From: Sepiola atlantica
Taxonomy: Eukaryota; Mollusca; Cephalopoda; Sepiida; Sepiolidae
DNA length: 64,000 bases
Assembly (NCBI GenBank): GCA_963556195.1
Contig: OY744553.1
Span: 14,400,939-14,464,938 of the forward strand
Reading direction: 5' to 3'
The position numbers and the translations under genes were made by a program. Position 1 is the stretch's first letter. Each line of letters starts with the position of its first letter. The notes under the pieces are model-generated. The model was not told the origin of the DNA, did not search any database, and saw only the letters and a list, made by a program, of their open reading frames with translations. Below, piece by piece: positions 39,464 to 50,559 of this stretch.

Positions 39464-41240
39464 CCAAACACAGCATAACTGTTGTATACTTTTCCGTGGC
39501 TTTTGAAAAGTGTGTGTCATTAGGTCAGATTTTTCTACAGTGGAAACTGTTCGTAACTCAATGCCAGAGGAAGGATAACAACCTATTATGTTAGGTCACA
39601 ATATCTGCTTTTGACTGTCCACTTCCTTTTGCCTTGTTTTTTTGTTGTTTAAATCATTATCTGTGATGTCTAACTTCCCTTGCAAATCAAAGATATGTTT
39701 GAAAAAAAATTGTTTTAATTTTTCTAATTAGCCGTCATTAACTAAACAAATCCCACTTCACTATCTATGTACTTCTTAATGTCTCTGTATACATTTAGAG
39801 AAAAAGTGACTCTCTTTTTCTTTTTTTTCAGCGTTGCCATCTAATTTTCATGTGTCTGTATATGTTGCATAGTACCTATAAAAGGGGGAGAACTTTATTA
39901 TTACGCTGGTAACTAATCCTGCCCCGACTGAGGCAGTTATCTGAAACCACTCAAACAATTCAAATTACATCCTCTCGTGACTGAAACACACGAAATCTTA
40001 CGAGAGGATTAATAGCGGTTACAATCTTTTTTAATACATTTTTGTAAAACATTTTCATAGTCATTTTTAAACAAACATTTTAAACACATTTTTAAGTCAT
40101 TTTAAAACATTTTTAAGTTTCACTTTAAACACATTTTCCTTAAACTGTCAATCATTTTCAATAGTTCTCATTAAACATATCTTTACACATTTTAAACACT
40201 ATTATTTTGAATATGAGTCTCTTTCAAGTTCTTCAAGCATTTTACAATATAAGAAAGTTACCTTTACAGATCTGTTCGTCGCTGTTGGTCGTGGATTCTG
40301 CCGGCATACTCACTTCGTCATGGGCCCGTGATCGTTGTGGTTTATCTGTTTATGGGGCAGATTCAGTTTTCAAGCAAGAAGACAAGGACATTCTGAGACG
40401 GTTTTTGAGAGAGATTTCTTTTGGTTTATTTTACGCTTTGTTCCATTGGAGAGGTTTCCACTCGTCGGTCCTTCATTCAACTCATTTTCTTTCATTCATA
40501 CTGTGTGACGTTGGATGCAATTAGCTACATTCTTCCAAATTTTTAGCCCATCTCTCGCGATTCACACAGACCTCGCATTGCAGAGACCAGCTTATACGTC
40601 TCTATATTATGGACTTCCATCGTGAACTGTCGTTGAAAACTAACTCTTTCACACAAAGCTACATAGCTAACCGTATTGACTCCCTGCTTCCAAAGTCAGG
40701 ACTCTATCAAAGCTAAATCGCTAAGCGTGTTCACTCCTCGCTGCCAAAATCAGGACTTTTAAAATGAAAAACTAACCTTTCACACAAAGGATCTGCGACC
40801 TTTCAATGAATCCCATCGTTGTGCTCAGATGGCCTCTGTGTCTGACCTTTTGACTTCACCTCTCGTCACCCGAACTGTCAGAATTAAACTGTACCAAGCT
40901 TGTACGAGATGACACCGTTACAAATCGTGTAAGTCAAGTGATCTTTCTTACATCCACACATGCGTCCCAAATTATCACTGCACTTGATTTTCACACGGTG
41001 CACAATTAATACTAGTTGACCTACACTCTTTTTAGAAATGCAGGGCCCCATAATCTAACATATACACCATAAATACATATATAAATTAGATGGCAAAGTA
41101 AGTCTTTTTACTTCTTAATAAAGAATAATGTCTCTATATAATAATAACAATAATAAAAAACTTATTTTTATTTATGCAAGAAGAATGTCTTAAAAGATAT
41201 GACGTCACAGTTTATGAATTTCAAATGAAATCAAAGGAGA
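39464..41240. other. Intergenic stretch, no assigned feature
   Basis: The frame at 40207-40524 (105 codons) has no recognised family and no splice or promoter support. TATAAAAG at 39878 with downstream GC-richer sequence might be an LTR promoter, but no second LTR or retroviral-type gene was found. Confidence 0.35.
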
Positions 41241-41279
41241 ATAAATAATGGTTGTGACCCAACTGGTCATGAGTATGTC

Positions 41280-41280
<1 letters not shown>

Positions 41281-41314
<34 letters not shown>

Positions 41315-41359
41315 TATATAATATGTATATATATATATATATATATATATGTTTATATA

Positions 41360-41391
<32 letters not shown>

Positions 41392-41478
41392 GTTTATATA
41401 ATATGTATATATATATATATATATATATATGTTTATATAATATGTATATATATATATATATATATATATGTTTATATA

Positions 41479-41510
<32 letters not shown>

Positions 41511-41519
41511 GTTTATATA

Positions 41520-41551
<32 letters not shown>

Positions 41552-41560
41552 GTTTATATA

Positions 41561-41597
<37 letters not shown>

Positions 41598-41599
41598 TA

Positions 41600-41637
<38 letters not shown>

Positions 41638-41643
41638 TATATA

Positions 41644-41682
<39 letters not shown>

Positions 41683-41688
41683 TATATA

Positions 41689-41739
<51 letters not shown>

Positions 41740-42016
41740 TATATAATATGTATATATATATATATGTTTATATAATATGTATATATATATATATGTTTAT
41801 ATAATATGTATATATATATATATGTTTATATAATATGTATATATATATATATATATATATATGTTTATATAATATGTATATATATATATATGTTTATATA
41901 ATATGTATATATATATATATGTTTATATAATATGTATATATATATATATGTTTATATAATATGTATATATATATATATGTTTATATAATATGTATATATA
42001 TATATATGTTTATATA

Positions 42017-42048
<32 letters not shown>

Positions 42049-42065
42049 GTTTATATAATATGTAT
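41281..42065. repeat. TA-rich compound minisatellite
   Basis: About 21 units of GTTTATATAATATGTA followed by a variable (TA)n. Unit length varies from 28 to over 50 bp through the TA run. Confidence 0.95.
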
Positions 42066-42069
42066 AATT

Positions 42070-42290
42070 GTATGAAAGACAAAAAGGAAAAACAATTAAA
42101 CACAGGAAGAAATAAAAAATCATATGACAGATTTTACCAGTTTTGTTCGGATCAACGAATGTCTTCAAAAGTTTCACAGGGGAAAAGACGTTTGTTGATC
42201 CGAATAAAACCAGTAAAATCTTTCATTTGATTTTTATTTCTTCCTGTGTTTAATTGTTTTTCCTTTCTGTCTTTCACACATTCTGTCTCC
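42070..42290. mobile_element. Foldback element, CTTC-GTTCG family (copy 1)
   Basis: The left arm (GAAAGACAAAAAGGAAAAAC, AATTAAACACAGGAAGAAAT) pairs with the right arm (ATTTCTTCCTGTGTTTAATT, GTTTTTCCTTTCTGTCTTTC). The centre has GTTCGGATCAACGAATGTCT on one side and its partner on the other. It lies between TA-rich arrays. Copies are at 56069 and 58137. Confidence 0.8.
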
Positions 42291-42331
42291 ACGACTTATC
42301 ATTTTATGATATATCATGTATTTTATCCTTT

Positions 42332-42373
<42 letters not shown>

Positions 42374-42374
<1 letters not shown>

Positions 42375-42488
42375 GGCATAATCACGTTGACGCACCGGTT
42401 CCTGTTAGATTACCGTAGTTAAGCAACGTTGAGCCTGGCCCGTACTAAATGGGTGACTATTTGGGAACACCAGGTGCTGTATGTGGCC
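42374..42488 (+). pseudogene. 5S rRNA-like sequence
   Basis: Matches 5S rRNA from near nt 8 to the end: CACCGGTTCCTGTTAGATTA, AGTTAAGCAACGTTGAGCC, ATGGGTGACTATTTGGGAAC and ACCAGGTGCTGTA. The internal A box is intact and the C box has two or three changes. The first bases are replaced by a (TA)n tract. Either a retro-pseudogene or the head of a 5S-derived SINE; no second copy is in the window. Confidence 0.75.
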
Positions 42489-42850
42489 TGGAGAGGATAT
42501 GGGCACTATCAGGTTCTACCATGCCCACAGAAAACTTAGGACAGATAGAGTATCTGCCTGACTCCCAGAGGACATCTCCGCATTATCTCTTTTTTCGTAC
42601 CCTCTCAACAACAGCTGCACTTCAAGCAGTTTGGGACCTGCCAGAATGCTGGTCACTCTCCGCTGATGTGCAGCTATTTTTTAATCGGTTGAACCACTCC
42701 TTAATTTGTGTTACACCCATCGCATCTTCTCCAAACACCTGCTGAATCTAAAGCGACATCGGAGATGAACACCATTCCAAAAGAAGACTTCAGAAGTGTT
42801 TCCGGCAGTGGATGGATCGGTGAGCTAAGTGTGTGAAAAGGATTAGGGTC
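42489..42850. other. Sequence following the 5S-like unit
   Basis: Unassigned, more GC-rich than its surroundings. The open frame to 42745 has no recognised family. It may be the body of a 5S-headed element. Confidence 0.3.
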
Positions 42851-43199
42851 CCAACCCTGTCACGTATTTGAAATATTTTTTCTGGCCTAAGGTCGGATAA
42901 CTTTTAGACAGGCCTCGTATATATCTCGATAGAGGTTAATCCGATATGAGTTGTTTTTTCTGATTGAGAACTTTCTGGTTTTATGATGAGTCCATGGAGG
43001 AAAGATCCAATATTGACACACAAATGTCAGTTGGTCTTCAGTTGAACGAAACGGGTCCGGAGTTGTACCAAGATTTTTTGTTTTGAAAAAATGATACGTA
43101 AGATGAATAAAATGTTGGTCTTTGGAATGTAGCAAAATATTTAAATATATATATATATGGAATGTAGCAAACTAAATTAGTTAGAAAACATGGATGAAG

Positions 43200-43625
43200 A
43201 CCCGACGGTTGATTAATGCGCGAAAAAAAAGTGCGTTAAGTGTCAAGAGGTTTTGGGCCAACGGAGAGGTTTCATGAGGGATGAACACTGGTTTCAATAG
43301 GATGGGGAAACTCCACAGAGTTTAGATAACTTGTTGGAATGGCTGGGGGGTACACTTTGGTGATCGTCTCATCAGTAGGAGATCTACTTTCCATTGCATG
43401 TGATGATACAATCAAGAAATTGCTTGCTTTTATACCACAAAAAATGCATCGACAAAAACGAAAATGAGAGGCCGACAGAAATGCTATTTCAAACTTACGC
43501 AGGACAGACCGACAGAAATGCTATTTCAAACTTACGCAGGACAGACCGACAGAAATGCTATTTCAAACTTACGCAGGACAGACCGACAGCCTCAGAAAAC
43601 TCTTATAGCGATATGACACAATGAT
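43200..43625 (+). pseudogene. Tc1/mariner-type transposase fragment 2 with 37-bp triplication
   Basis: Reads RGFMRDEHWFQ, then after a stop DGETPQSLDNLLEWL, related to the fragment at 38370. From about 43470 to 43588 a ~37-bp unit containing GAAATGCTATTTCAAACTTA is present three times. Confidence 0.65.
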
Positions 43626-44052
43626 TTGTGTCAAACAGCAACTAGCAATATTAGTTTTGTTTGAAAATATTTTGATGTGTCATGTCTTGTGTGCGTAGTG
43701 AAGGGCAAAGTTTGCAAACGTGTGCGGCAGCATGTTGTTTGCAATGAATGTGAATAACAAGCTTGCTGCAAGTGAGAGATATTTGATCAACAGAAGAGAA
43801 ATCACAAAAAGAAATTGGAAATATGTCTGGTTTGAAGTTTGGACCATCCAGAATTTGATTTCTCCACTTGAAAAAAAAAGTAATAATATTTCAGATACAG
43901 GGTTCCCTGCTGTGGTTATGACCCATACAGGGGCCTTCAGATTTAATGGGCGTCAAGATATGAAACCCATAGGCAAGTTTTTTTTATCTGCATAGATAAG
44001 GCTGACCATTATTTTTCAAGTGGATAACTAGATGTTCTGCCACAAAAACTAG

Positions 44053-44179
44053 GATATATATATATATCTATATATATATATATATCTATATATATATATA
44101 TATATATCTATATATCTATATATAGATATATATATAGATATATATATATATATATATAGATATATATATATATATATAT

Positions 44180-44226
<47 letters not shown>

Positions 44227-44381
44227 TATATATAGATATATATAGATATATATCTATATATATATCTATATATATCTATATATATATATATATCTATATA
44301 TATATATATAGATATATATCTATATATATATATATATATATATATCTATATATCTATATATATATATATATATATATATAT
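44053..44381. repeat. (TA)n/(GATA)n compound microsatellite
   Basis: TA dinucleotides interspersed with ATCTATA and ATAGATA. Highly self-complementary. Confidence 0.95.
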
Positions 44382-44382
44382 T

Positions 44383-44460
44383 GATTTTTAAATAAATAAT
44401 ATTAAATTATTTTTACCTACGTACGCTAGCGTTTCGAGCTTTCGCTCTCATCAGTGCAGG
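44383..44460 (-). ncRNA. Hammerhead-ribozyme-like motif, copy 1
   Basis: The minus strand reads CTGATGA, then GAGC-GAAA-GCTC (a 4-bp stem II with GNRA loop), then GAAA, then CGCTAGCG and TA. All conserved core bases of a hammerhead are present, with a GUA cleavage triplet. Upstream CCTGC can pair with downstream GTAGG as stem I. Stem III is very short and palindromic, as in hammerheads that act as dimers. Activity is inference. Confidence 0.65.
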
Positions 44461-44464
44461 AATG

Positions 44465-44560
44465 ATAATCTCAGACGGTCGCATGGTTCGAACCCCTGCC
44501 AAAGAATCAACCTAGACTCCATAAGCAAGTGCTGTAACCATTACGCCAAGGGACATTACC
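44465..44560 (-). repeat. tRNA-like sequence between the two hammerhead motifs
   Basis: The minus strand reads CTTGGCGTAATGGTTACAGC (A box region) and GGCAGGGGTTCGAACCATGC (B box). It resembles a tRNA-derived SINE head. Confidence 0.6.
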
Positions 44561-44732
44561 ACATTCAAGAAGGGAATTTAAGTTCTATTTATACGAAGGG
44601 CGGCATATCAAGAGAGACTGACTAAAGATTCTACGAACATTGTCGGAATATGCCTTATAACTACGTGTCAGTCTATTTTTAACTTCCCCGAACAGGGCTC
44701 AACTTTAATCTTATTAAAGGGACTTATAACAA

Positions 44733-44812
44733 TATTAATTTTAAATAAATATTAAATTATTTTTACCTACATACGCTAGCTTTCGAGCTTTCGCTCTCAT
44801 CAGATGATAATG
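44733..44812 (-). ncRNA. Hammerhead-ribozyme-like motif, copy 2
   Basis: A direct repeat of the first motif 350 bp away. It has CTGATGA, GAGC-GAAA-GCTC and GAAA, but stem III has lost one base (GCTAGC before GTA). The shared AT-rich flank AATATTAAATTATTTTTACC shows both belong to one repeated unit. Confidence 0.55.
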
Positions 44813-44819
44813 TAACCAT

Positions 44820-44872
<53 letters not shown>

Positions 44873-44875
<3 letters not shown>

Positions 44876-45043
44876 AGATATTTATTGTATTCCAATAACC
44901 ATGGTTTGTTTTATTACTTTTATTTTTGTTTTTATTTTTTTCACATTTCCAAAAATTCCAAATTTGGAATTTTTGGAAATGTGAAAAAAATAAAAAAAGT
45001 AATAAAACAAACCATGGTTATTGGAATACAATAAATATCTGTT
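44873..45043. repeat. Near-perfect 170-bp palindrome
   Basis: AACAGATATTTATTGTATTC to TTCCAAA on the left is mirrored by TTTGGAA to GAATACAATAAATATCTGTT on the right, with the centre at 44962/44963 and no spacer. The arms differ mainly by a ~9-base length change in the T-rich part. A (TA)n tract lies to the left. Confidence 0.92.
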
Positions 45044-45156
45044 CTATATTTTGCTCTGTTATCAATAATTGACAAACATTGAGCTGAATCTTCAAAGGAG
45101 AATACAAACTAAAAGGATCTGATGATATATGATTATACATATATTGTCTTCAATAA

Positions 45157-45192
<36 letters not shown>

Positions 45193-45461
45193 CAGCAGAT
45201 GGGCAGGGAAACTCGGAATTGATAACGTAAGTAGTACTTACGTTATCAAATTTGTCAATTTTTGGTTTATTTTCAAGATTATAAAAAAATTTCTTGCGCT
45301 GATGATGCCACGTTCATGTATGAAAGGGAAATTATGTCGCATTTTTTATTTTTCCAGAAACTCTAATCATTAAAATCACATGACATATTTTTTGCAATTA
45401 TATTATTTTTTTGGTGAAAATATTGATTAAACAATGCTTTATTCAATAATAATATCGTATA

Positions 45462-45736
45462 ACAGCGATTCGTTCACTAAGCATCCATCTTTTTTCTTAA
45501 GAAGATTTTAAGGGCAGATAACTGAAATCTTTTTAAGAAAGAAGATGGAGGCTTCTTGAACGAATCGCTGTTATGATATGCAGAATGGAAAAATACTTGT
45601 AATTAAAGTTCTAGTGGATAATTTTTTCTACTTTTTTGTACAGTGAGTAAGAATATAACGCTGAATAAGTATATGATATTGTTTTTATAAAAAAATATTT
45701 TTTTCATACGGCCGCTGAACAGCATAAGCACCTAAT
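45462..45736. mobile_element. Foldback/inverted-repeat family (copy B)
   Basis: ATAACAGCGATTCGTTCACT at 45463 pairs with AACGAATCGCTGTTAT at ~45561-45576, giving a hairpin of about 115 bp. The flanking sequence to GCCGCTGAACAGCATAAGCA is shared with 19029-19212 in reverse. Confidence 0.75.
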
Positions 45737-45889
45737 AAGTAAATATTTCTTTTCTTTCCATATGTGATATTGGATTTTTTAAAGAAGTTCCCCACCACTA
45801 CTAGTGCTAAAGTTAGTCGGCCGCTAAGAGTAACCCCGCTGCCAACTTTTGGGCTTGCTAAACTCTTAACGCGTTAAACCTGGTATTTA

Positions 45890-46215
45890 TCTACCTCCCA
45901 CAGCGGTAAGATGTGACACAAGGTCGGAAAGTGGGATTTGATAAGTCAGCACCCTAGAGGAAGAGCACTTATGACCTTTAAAATTGCTTGGGCAGCCCCG
46001 TCGGCATTCCCCGGTAAGGGCGCCTCAGGCGATTAGCAATAAACTAACCCCTTCTCAAAGGGTGAGAAGGCAAAGCTTGGGAAGGTGGCCCTCCTAAAAC
46101 TGCACAGGACAAACCCACAGATCGATGGAATCAAGGCCCGAGGGCCAAGACGGTACCGGTTTATAGGGTGTAGTATCCATCGGAACAGATACTACACTTT
46201 GATATTGGCCAAAAG
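45890..46215 (-). mobile_element. U2-headed SINE, copy 9
   Basis: The minus strand starts CGCCTTTTGGCCAATATCAA then AGTGTAGTATCTGTTCCG and carries the whole body to TGTGTCACATCTTACCGC. Confidence 0.88.
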
Positions 46216-46978
46216 GCGAATCGGGAATCTTTTACGAGACTCAGCAGAGTAAAAACGCAAAAAAAAACAAATTACAACAAATAAAAGTAACTGTAAGCTG
46301 TAAAAGTTAGTTTCAAACTTGCATGTGCTATTTGTTTGTATTTTAAACCCGTTTGAAGTGCTATTTATTAGAAATAGTTTTGTTACCGTAACTTGGTAAA
46401 AAACATGGCCGATTTGGGGGGGATTACTAACAAATGCACTAGGAGCGCCATATTGTTTTTGTGAAAACGTTGGGGAAAAAAAACAAGAATTTTTTTTTTT
46501 TACATCTAATGAAAACCCATTTATAATACGTAAAAATAAAAACAAATTACATAGGTAAGTAGAAAAATATCTATTCTCGTCGTAGGTCAACTTCACTTGT
46601 TGCAAATTTATGTTTTTAAACCCTTTCTCGTTCTTTTTTTGGACCCCGTTCGCGCCTCTGCTGAGTCTCGTAACATATACCCGGCGAATCTTTACTTAAC
46701 ATTGTTTCATTTTTCGATTGACTATTTCAGCGTACCAAATCGTGGCCGTTTAATATTACGATGGCCGTGGCAAACTTGTCTCTTGAAAATATGCTTATTT
46801 TCTACTTATTTACTAGTTATACCCCCTGCATTATCAACCCCGTCTACACAAGCGCTAAATTATTAAAAAAAAACAAAAAAAACTTCGATTGTATGTGTGC
46901 TGATGCTATCAGGATCGACAAAGTTTTGCTCCTTTATTTTTAAGTGTTGTAATGAGTTAGTCAAAAGTATAGAATAGA

Positions 46979-48695
46979 TGGAGCTAGTGTACGAATAGAG
47001 TACCGTTATGATCGTCTGCAAACAGGAATTTGTCTCACAGCGAAAGTCACCGTTTTGGCATACCTTACGAAAAAGGTTCCGGATAGTCGGTAACTTCGCA
47101 GAGAAGTGGTATCCCTCCCCCCTCCACACCCGGAAAAGCCATATACTGGAAATTTCGCCCCCACCCTTTTGGTATTTTTCTTTTAAGTAAATTACAAATA
47201 AACAAGGTTCGTTTTCTTTTTTTACTTAAAGTAAATAACAAATAAACAAAAAGTAATTAATACACAAAAACTCCTCCCGTAGAAATAATAACTCGCGACA
47301 CGAACACTGTTGAACACATGTGGATTATGTGTAAAAGCAGGTTCAAAGCCATGTTTGGTGCCTCAGCATCCACGTTACCATCCCATTTGGATGAATTTAT
47401 GTGGCGCCAACAATACGCTCGCACAGAGACCGAAACCTGCTAATGCATATTTCTAATTTTTATCCTGTGAATTAAGTTTGAACAAAAAAAATCATTATTT
47501 ATTCTTTTAATAATTTATTAAAACAATCACATTCCGTTGTTCGAAAAACATTATTTCGTTGCTCAAAAACATTGTTTATTTTTTTCATATATTACTCGTT
47601 TCTAAATGACTTGTTTCTTGAAAAATAAAATTATTTATTATTCTCAAAAGAAAAAAAAATCACATTTCGTTGCTCAAAATTTATCACTTGTTTCTTGAAA
47701 AAAAAAGATTATTTATTCTATTTTGTTTGTTTTTAATAAATTACTTGGGAGCTAGTGTACGAATAGAGTACCGTTATGATCGTCTGCAAACAGGAATTTG
47801 TCTCACAGCGGAAGTCACCGTTTTGGCATACCTTACGAAAAAAGTTCCCCCCCCCCCAATAGAATAAATATATGTAAAAAATCAGAATTAATTTTTTTTT
47901 ATGAAACAAGTAATTTATTAAAAACAAACAAAATAGAATAAATAATCTTTTTTTTTTTTTCAAGAAACAAGTGATAAATTTTGAGCAACGAAATGTGATT
48001 TTTTCTTCTTTTGAGAATAATAATAAATTTTTTTTTTTTTCAAGAAACAAGTCATTTAGAAACGAGTAATATATGAAAAAAATAAACAATGTTTTTGAGC
48101 AACGAAATAATGTTTTTCGAACAACGGAATGTGATTGTTTTAATAAATTATTAAAAGAATAAATAATGATTTTTTTTTTCAAACTTAATTCACAGGATAA
48201 AAATTAGAAATATGCATTAGCATATTATTAAAGGTTATTTGTTATTTACTTTAAGTAAAAAAAGAAAACGAGACTTGTTTATTTGTTATTTACTTTAAAA
48301 AAAAAAAACCAAAAGGGGGGGGGCGCGAGATTTCCAGTATATGGCTTTTCGGGGGGGGGGGGATACCACTTATCTGCGACATTACAGACTATCCGGCACT
48401 TTTTTCGTAAGGTATGTCAAAACGGTGACTTCCGCTGTAAGACAAATTCCTGTATGCAGACGATCATAACGGTACTCTATTCGTACACTAGCTCCATTAC
48501 TTGTTTCATAAAAAAAAATTATTTCTGATTTTTTACATATCTTTATTCTATTGGGGGGGGGGGGGGCTGAAAATAGAAATTTTCGTAGGAGACCCGGAAC
48601 TTTGTTCGTAAGGTATGCCAAAACGGTGACTTCCGCTGTGAGACAAATTCCAGTTTGCAGACGATCATAACGATACTCTATTCGTACACTAGCTC
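46979..48695. mobile_element. Nested inverted repeats with four GAGCTAGTGTACGAATAG ends
   Basis: The end sequence GAGCTAGTGTACGAATAGAG plus TACCGTTATGATCGTCTGC is at 46980 and 47750 (+) and, reversed, ending at 48495 and 48695. Arms 46979-47270 and 47460-47745 pair with 48190-48495 and 47890-48190. The central 47748-47882 pairs with 48497-48695. This suggests one foldback element interrupted by, or recombined with, another of the same family. Confidence 0.8.
47297..47443 (+). pseudogene. IS1595/Merlin-type transposase C-terminus
   Basis: An open frame without ATG, ending in TAA, reads NTVEHMWIMCKSRFKAMFG, then SASTLPSHLDEFMWRQQYAR. The 'N.vE..W...K.r.k...G' followed by 'lpsHLdEFmWRqqya' pattern is the C-terminal catalytic part of ISXO2/IS1595-like and Merlin transposases; the Glu of VE is the likely third catalytic acid. 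It sits in the left arm only, and the matching place in the right arm has lost it. Confidence 0.65.
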
Positions 48696-48821
48696 CGAAA
48701 GGGAAGTAATTCACTTCCGAAGCATAGAAGGAGATAGAGTTCTCTTTTCATCACAAGTGTAAATGAGGGACACATTTCTTATTGGCTAGGTAAAAGAAAA
48801 CAATTCTTGGTAAAATTGAAT

Positions 48822-49079
48822 TATTCTCGGCTTTTTGGCCAGGAACAAAGTGTAGTATCATGTATTGCCTTGGCCTTCGGGGCTTGATTTATGCCGGTCT
48901 GTCCTGTGCAGTTCTAGGAGGTCCACCCTCCCAGGCTTTGCCTCCCCTCTTTGGGGTGGAGTAAGTTTATAGCTTACTGCCTGAGGCGCCTCTACAGGGG
49001 AATGCCGATGGGCGCTGGCTTTTCAAATCCCACTTTCCCGACCTTGTGTCACATCTTACCTTGTGATAGGAAAATAAAT
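48822..49079 (+). mobile_element. U2-headed SINE, copy 10 (internally shortened)
   Basis: Head TCTCGGCTTTTTGGCCAGG then AACAAAGTGTAGTATCATG, a shortened body, and tail GATAGGAAAATAAATA. AAATTGAAT at 48813-48821 recurs at 49080-49088 as a probable target duplication. Confidence 0.85.
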
Positions 49080-49326
49080 AAATTGAATCAATTCACTCAA
49101 AATGGCAGCCGGTGCCCCGAAAAGTTTGTCCCCTATGAAAATATTACAACTAAGCAAGCCTTTTTCTCTCAATTTACAATTTAACAAACTTTTTTGGCAG
49201 TATTTTTTATTTTTAATTAAAAAAAAAAACCAATAAATTTTTTTTATTTTAATAATAAAATCTGTGTTTTTGAAACAGTAATTGTTGGACATGCACTAGA
49301 TGTAGACGAAAAGGACAGAAAAGATT

Positions 49327-49360
49327 AAAGTGTAGTATCAGAACAGATACTACACTTTTA
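49327..49360. repeat. U2-head palindrome
   Basis: AAAGTGTAGTATC, six bases, then GATACTACACTTT: two U2-like heads in inverted orientation with no SINE body. Confidence 0.7.
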
Positions 49361-49859
49361 ACATTAATTATTTTTTGAAAAGTAAAAAAAAAAAAAGAAT
49401 AAAAATAAACCGAATAAAAAATTTATTGTAAAGTCGGCAAATATTCAGAGTAGACATACAAATAATTTTTTTTTTAATATTCAAGGCAGTCAATTTTATC
49501 GTAGTTGGGAAGGGGTGGGGGGGTATTTTTTTTTAACTTCTTGAATTTTTTTTTTTTTTTACTGCTTTAAAAATAATTTAAAACATGCACAAATGGAGGG
49601 GGAGCACTTTTTCTTTTTCTTTAGCAACCTAACTCTAAAAAGTAGAAAGAAGCGATCTAGCCGAAAGGGAAGATTGCTTTTGTTTTCAGAAACCGGGTAC
49701 AATTCAAATATTTGTTTACAAATATTTTCGAAAGAAAAACTAAAAAAGAAAATGCTTGCATGTCTGCATTTAGAGCTAAATGGGCAGGAAGTTGGTGCTA
49801 ATTTTACGTTAAATTTTTATAGGAAAGTGATCTAAAATCTATAATATTTGTTTTTTGAT

Positions 49860-50546
49860 TCCTTTTCTGCGGATGTTTTTTCAGGCTGTTTACATGTAAT
49901 CGCTAAAAAAAAGATGGGTGTGATTGTAAAAAAATAGGGTAAATTTATAGAAGTGCACCTTTCGTATTTCGACCCCTAAAAAAAAAAGTATCCTACTTTT
50001 TGGGGCAAATTACATGTAAACAGCCTCAACAAATATCCGCTATGAAAAAAAATTATGAAAATTGGTATTATTTTAGATTTTAGGAGGGGGGGGTCACTTT
50101 CCTATATAAGTTATACGTAAAGTGAGCACCCATTTCTTGGCCACCGAATCTCACCTCACGTGTTTCGACCCCTAAAAAAAGTTTCTACTTTTTTTGGCAA
50201 ATTACATGTAAACAGCCATCCATAACAAATATCCGCTATGAAAAAAAAAAATGAAATTTTTTATTATTTTAGATGTTAGGAGGGGTGGGGGATCACTTTC
50301 CTATATAAGTTATACGTAAAGTGAGCACGCATTTGTTGGCCACCGAATCTCACCACTCGTATTTCGACCCCTAAAAAAAAAAAGTTTCTACTTTTTTGGA
50401 CAAATTACATGTAAACAGCCTCAACAAATATCCGCGCGCGCGGATATTTGTTGAGGCTGTTTACATGTAATTTGTCCAAAAAAAGTAGAAACTTTTTTTT
50501 TTAGGGGTCGAAATACGAAAGGTGCACTTCTATAAATTTACCAAAA
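49860..50546. mobile_element. Tandem ~190-bp units ending in a spacer-free palindrome
   Basis: Three units share TTTCGACCCCTAAAAAAA, CAAATTACATGTAAACAGCC and AACAAATATCCGC. The last turns at CCGCGCGCGCGG (50432-50443) into its own reverse complement, which runs to GGTCGAAATACGAAAGGTGC and TATAAATTTACC. The outer ends match 49935-49985. No gene. Confidence 0.85.
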
Positions 50547-50559
50547 ATAGTTATTTTCT

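Noticed and set aside
38649..39594. Long open frames (245-285 codons) on both strands
   Set aside because: They are translations of a 30-bp tandem repeat; unit length divisible by three with no stop opens frames on both strands.
39850..40921. Solo LTR suggested by TATAAAAG and TG...CA-like ends
   Set aside because: No second copy, no target duplication and no retroviral-type genes nearby.
42374..42488. Functional 5S rRNA gene
   Set aside because: The 5' end is replaced by TA repeats and the C box is altered; better read as a pseudogene or SINE head.
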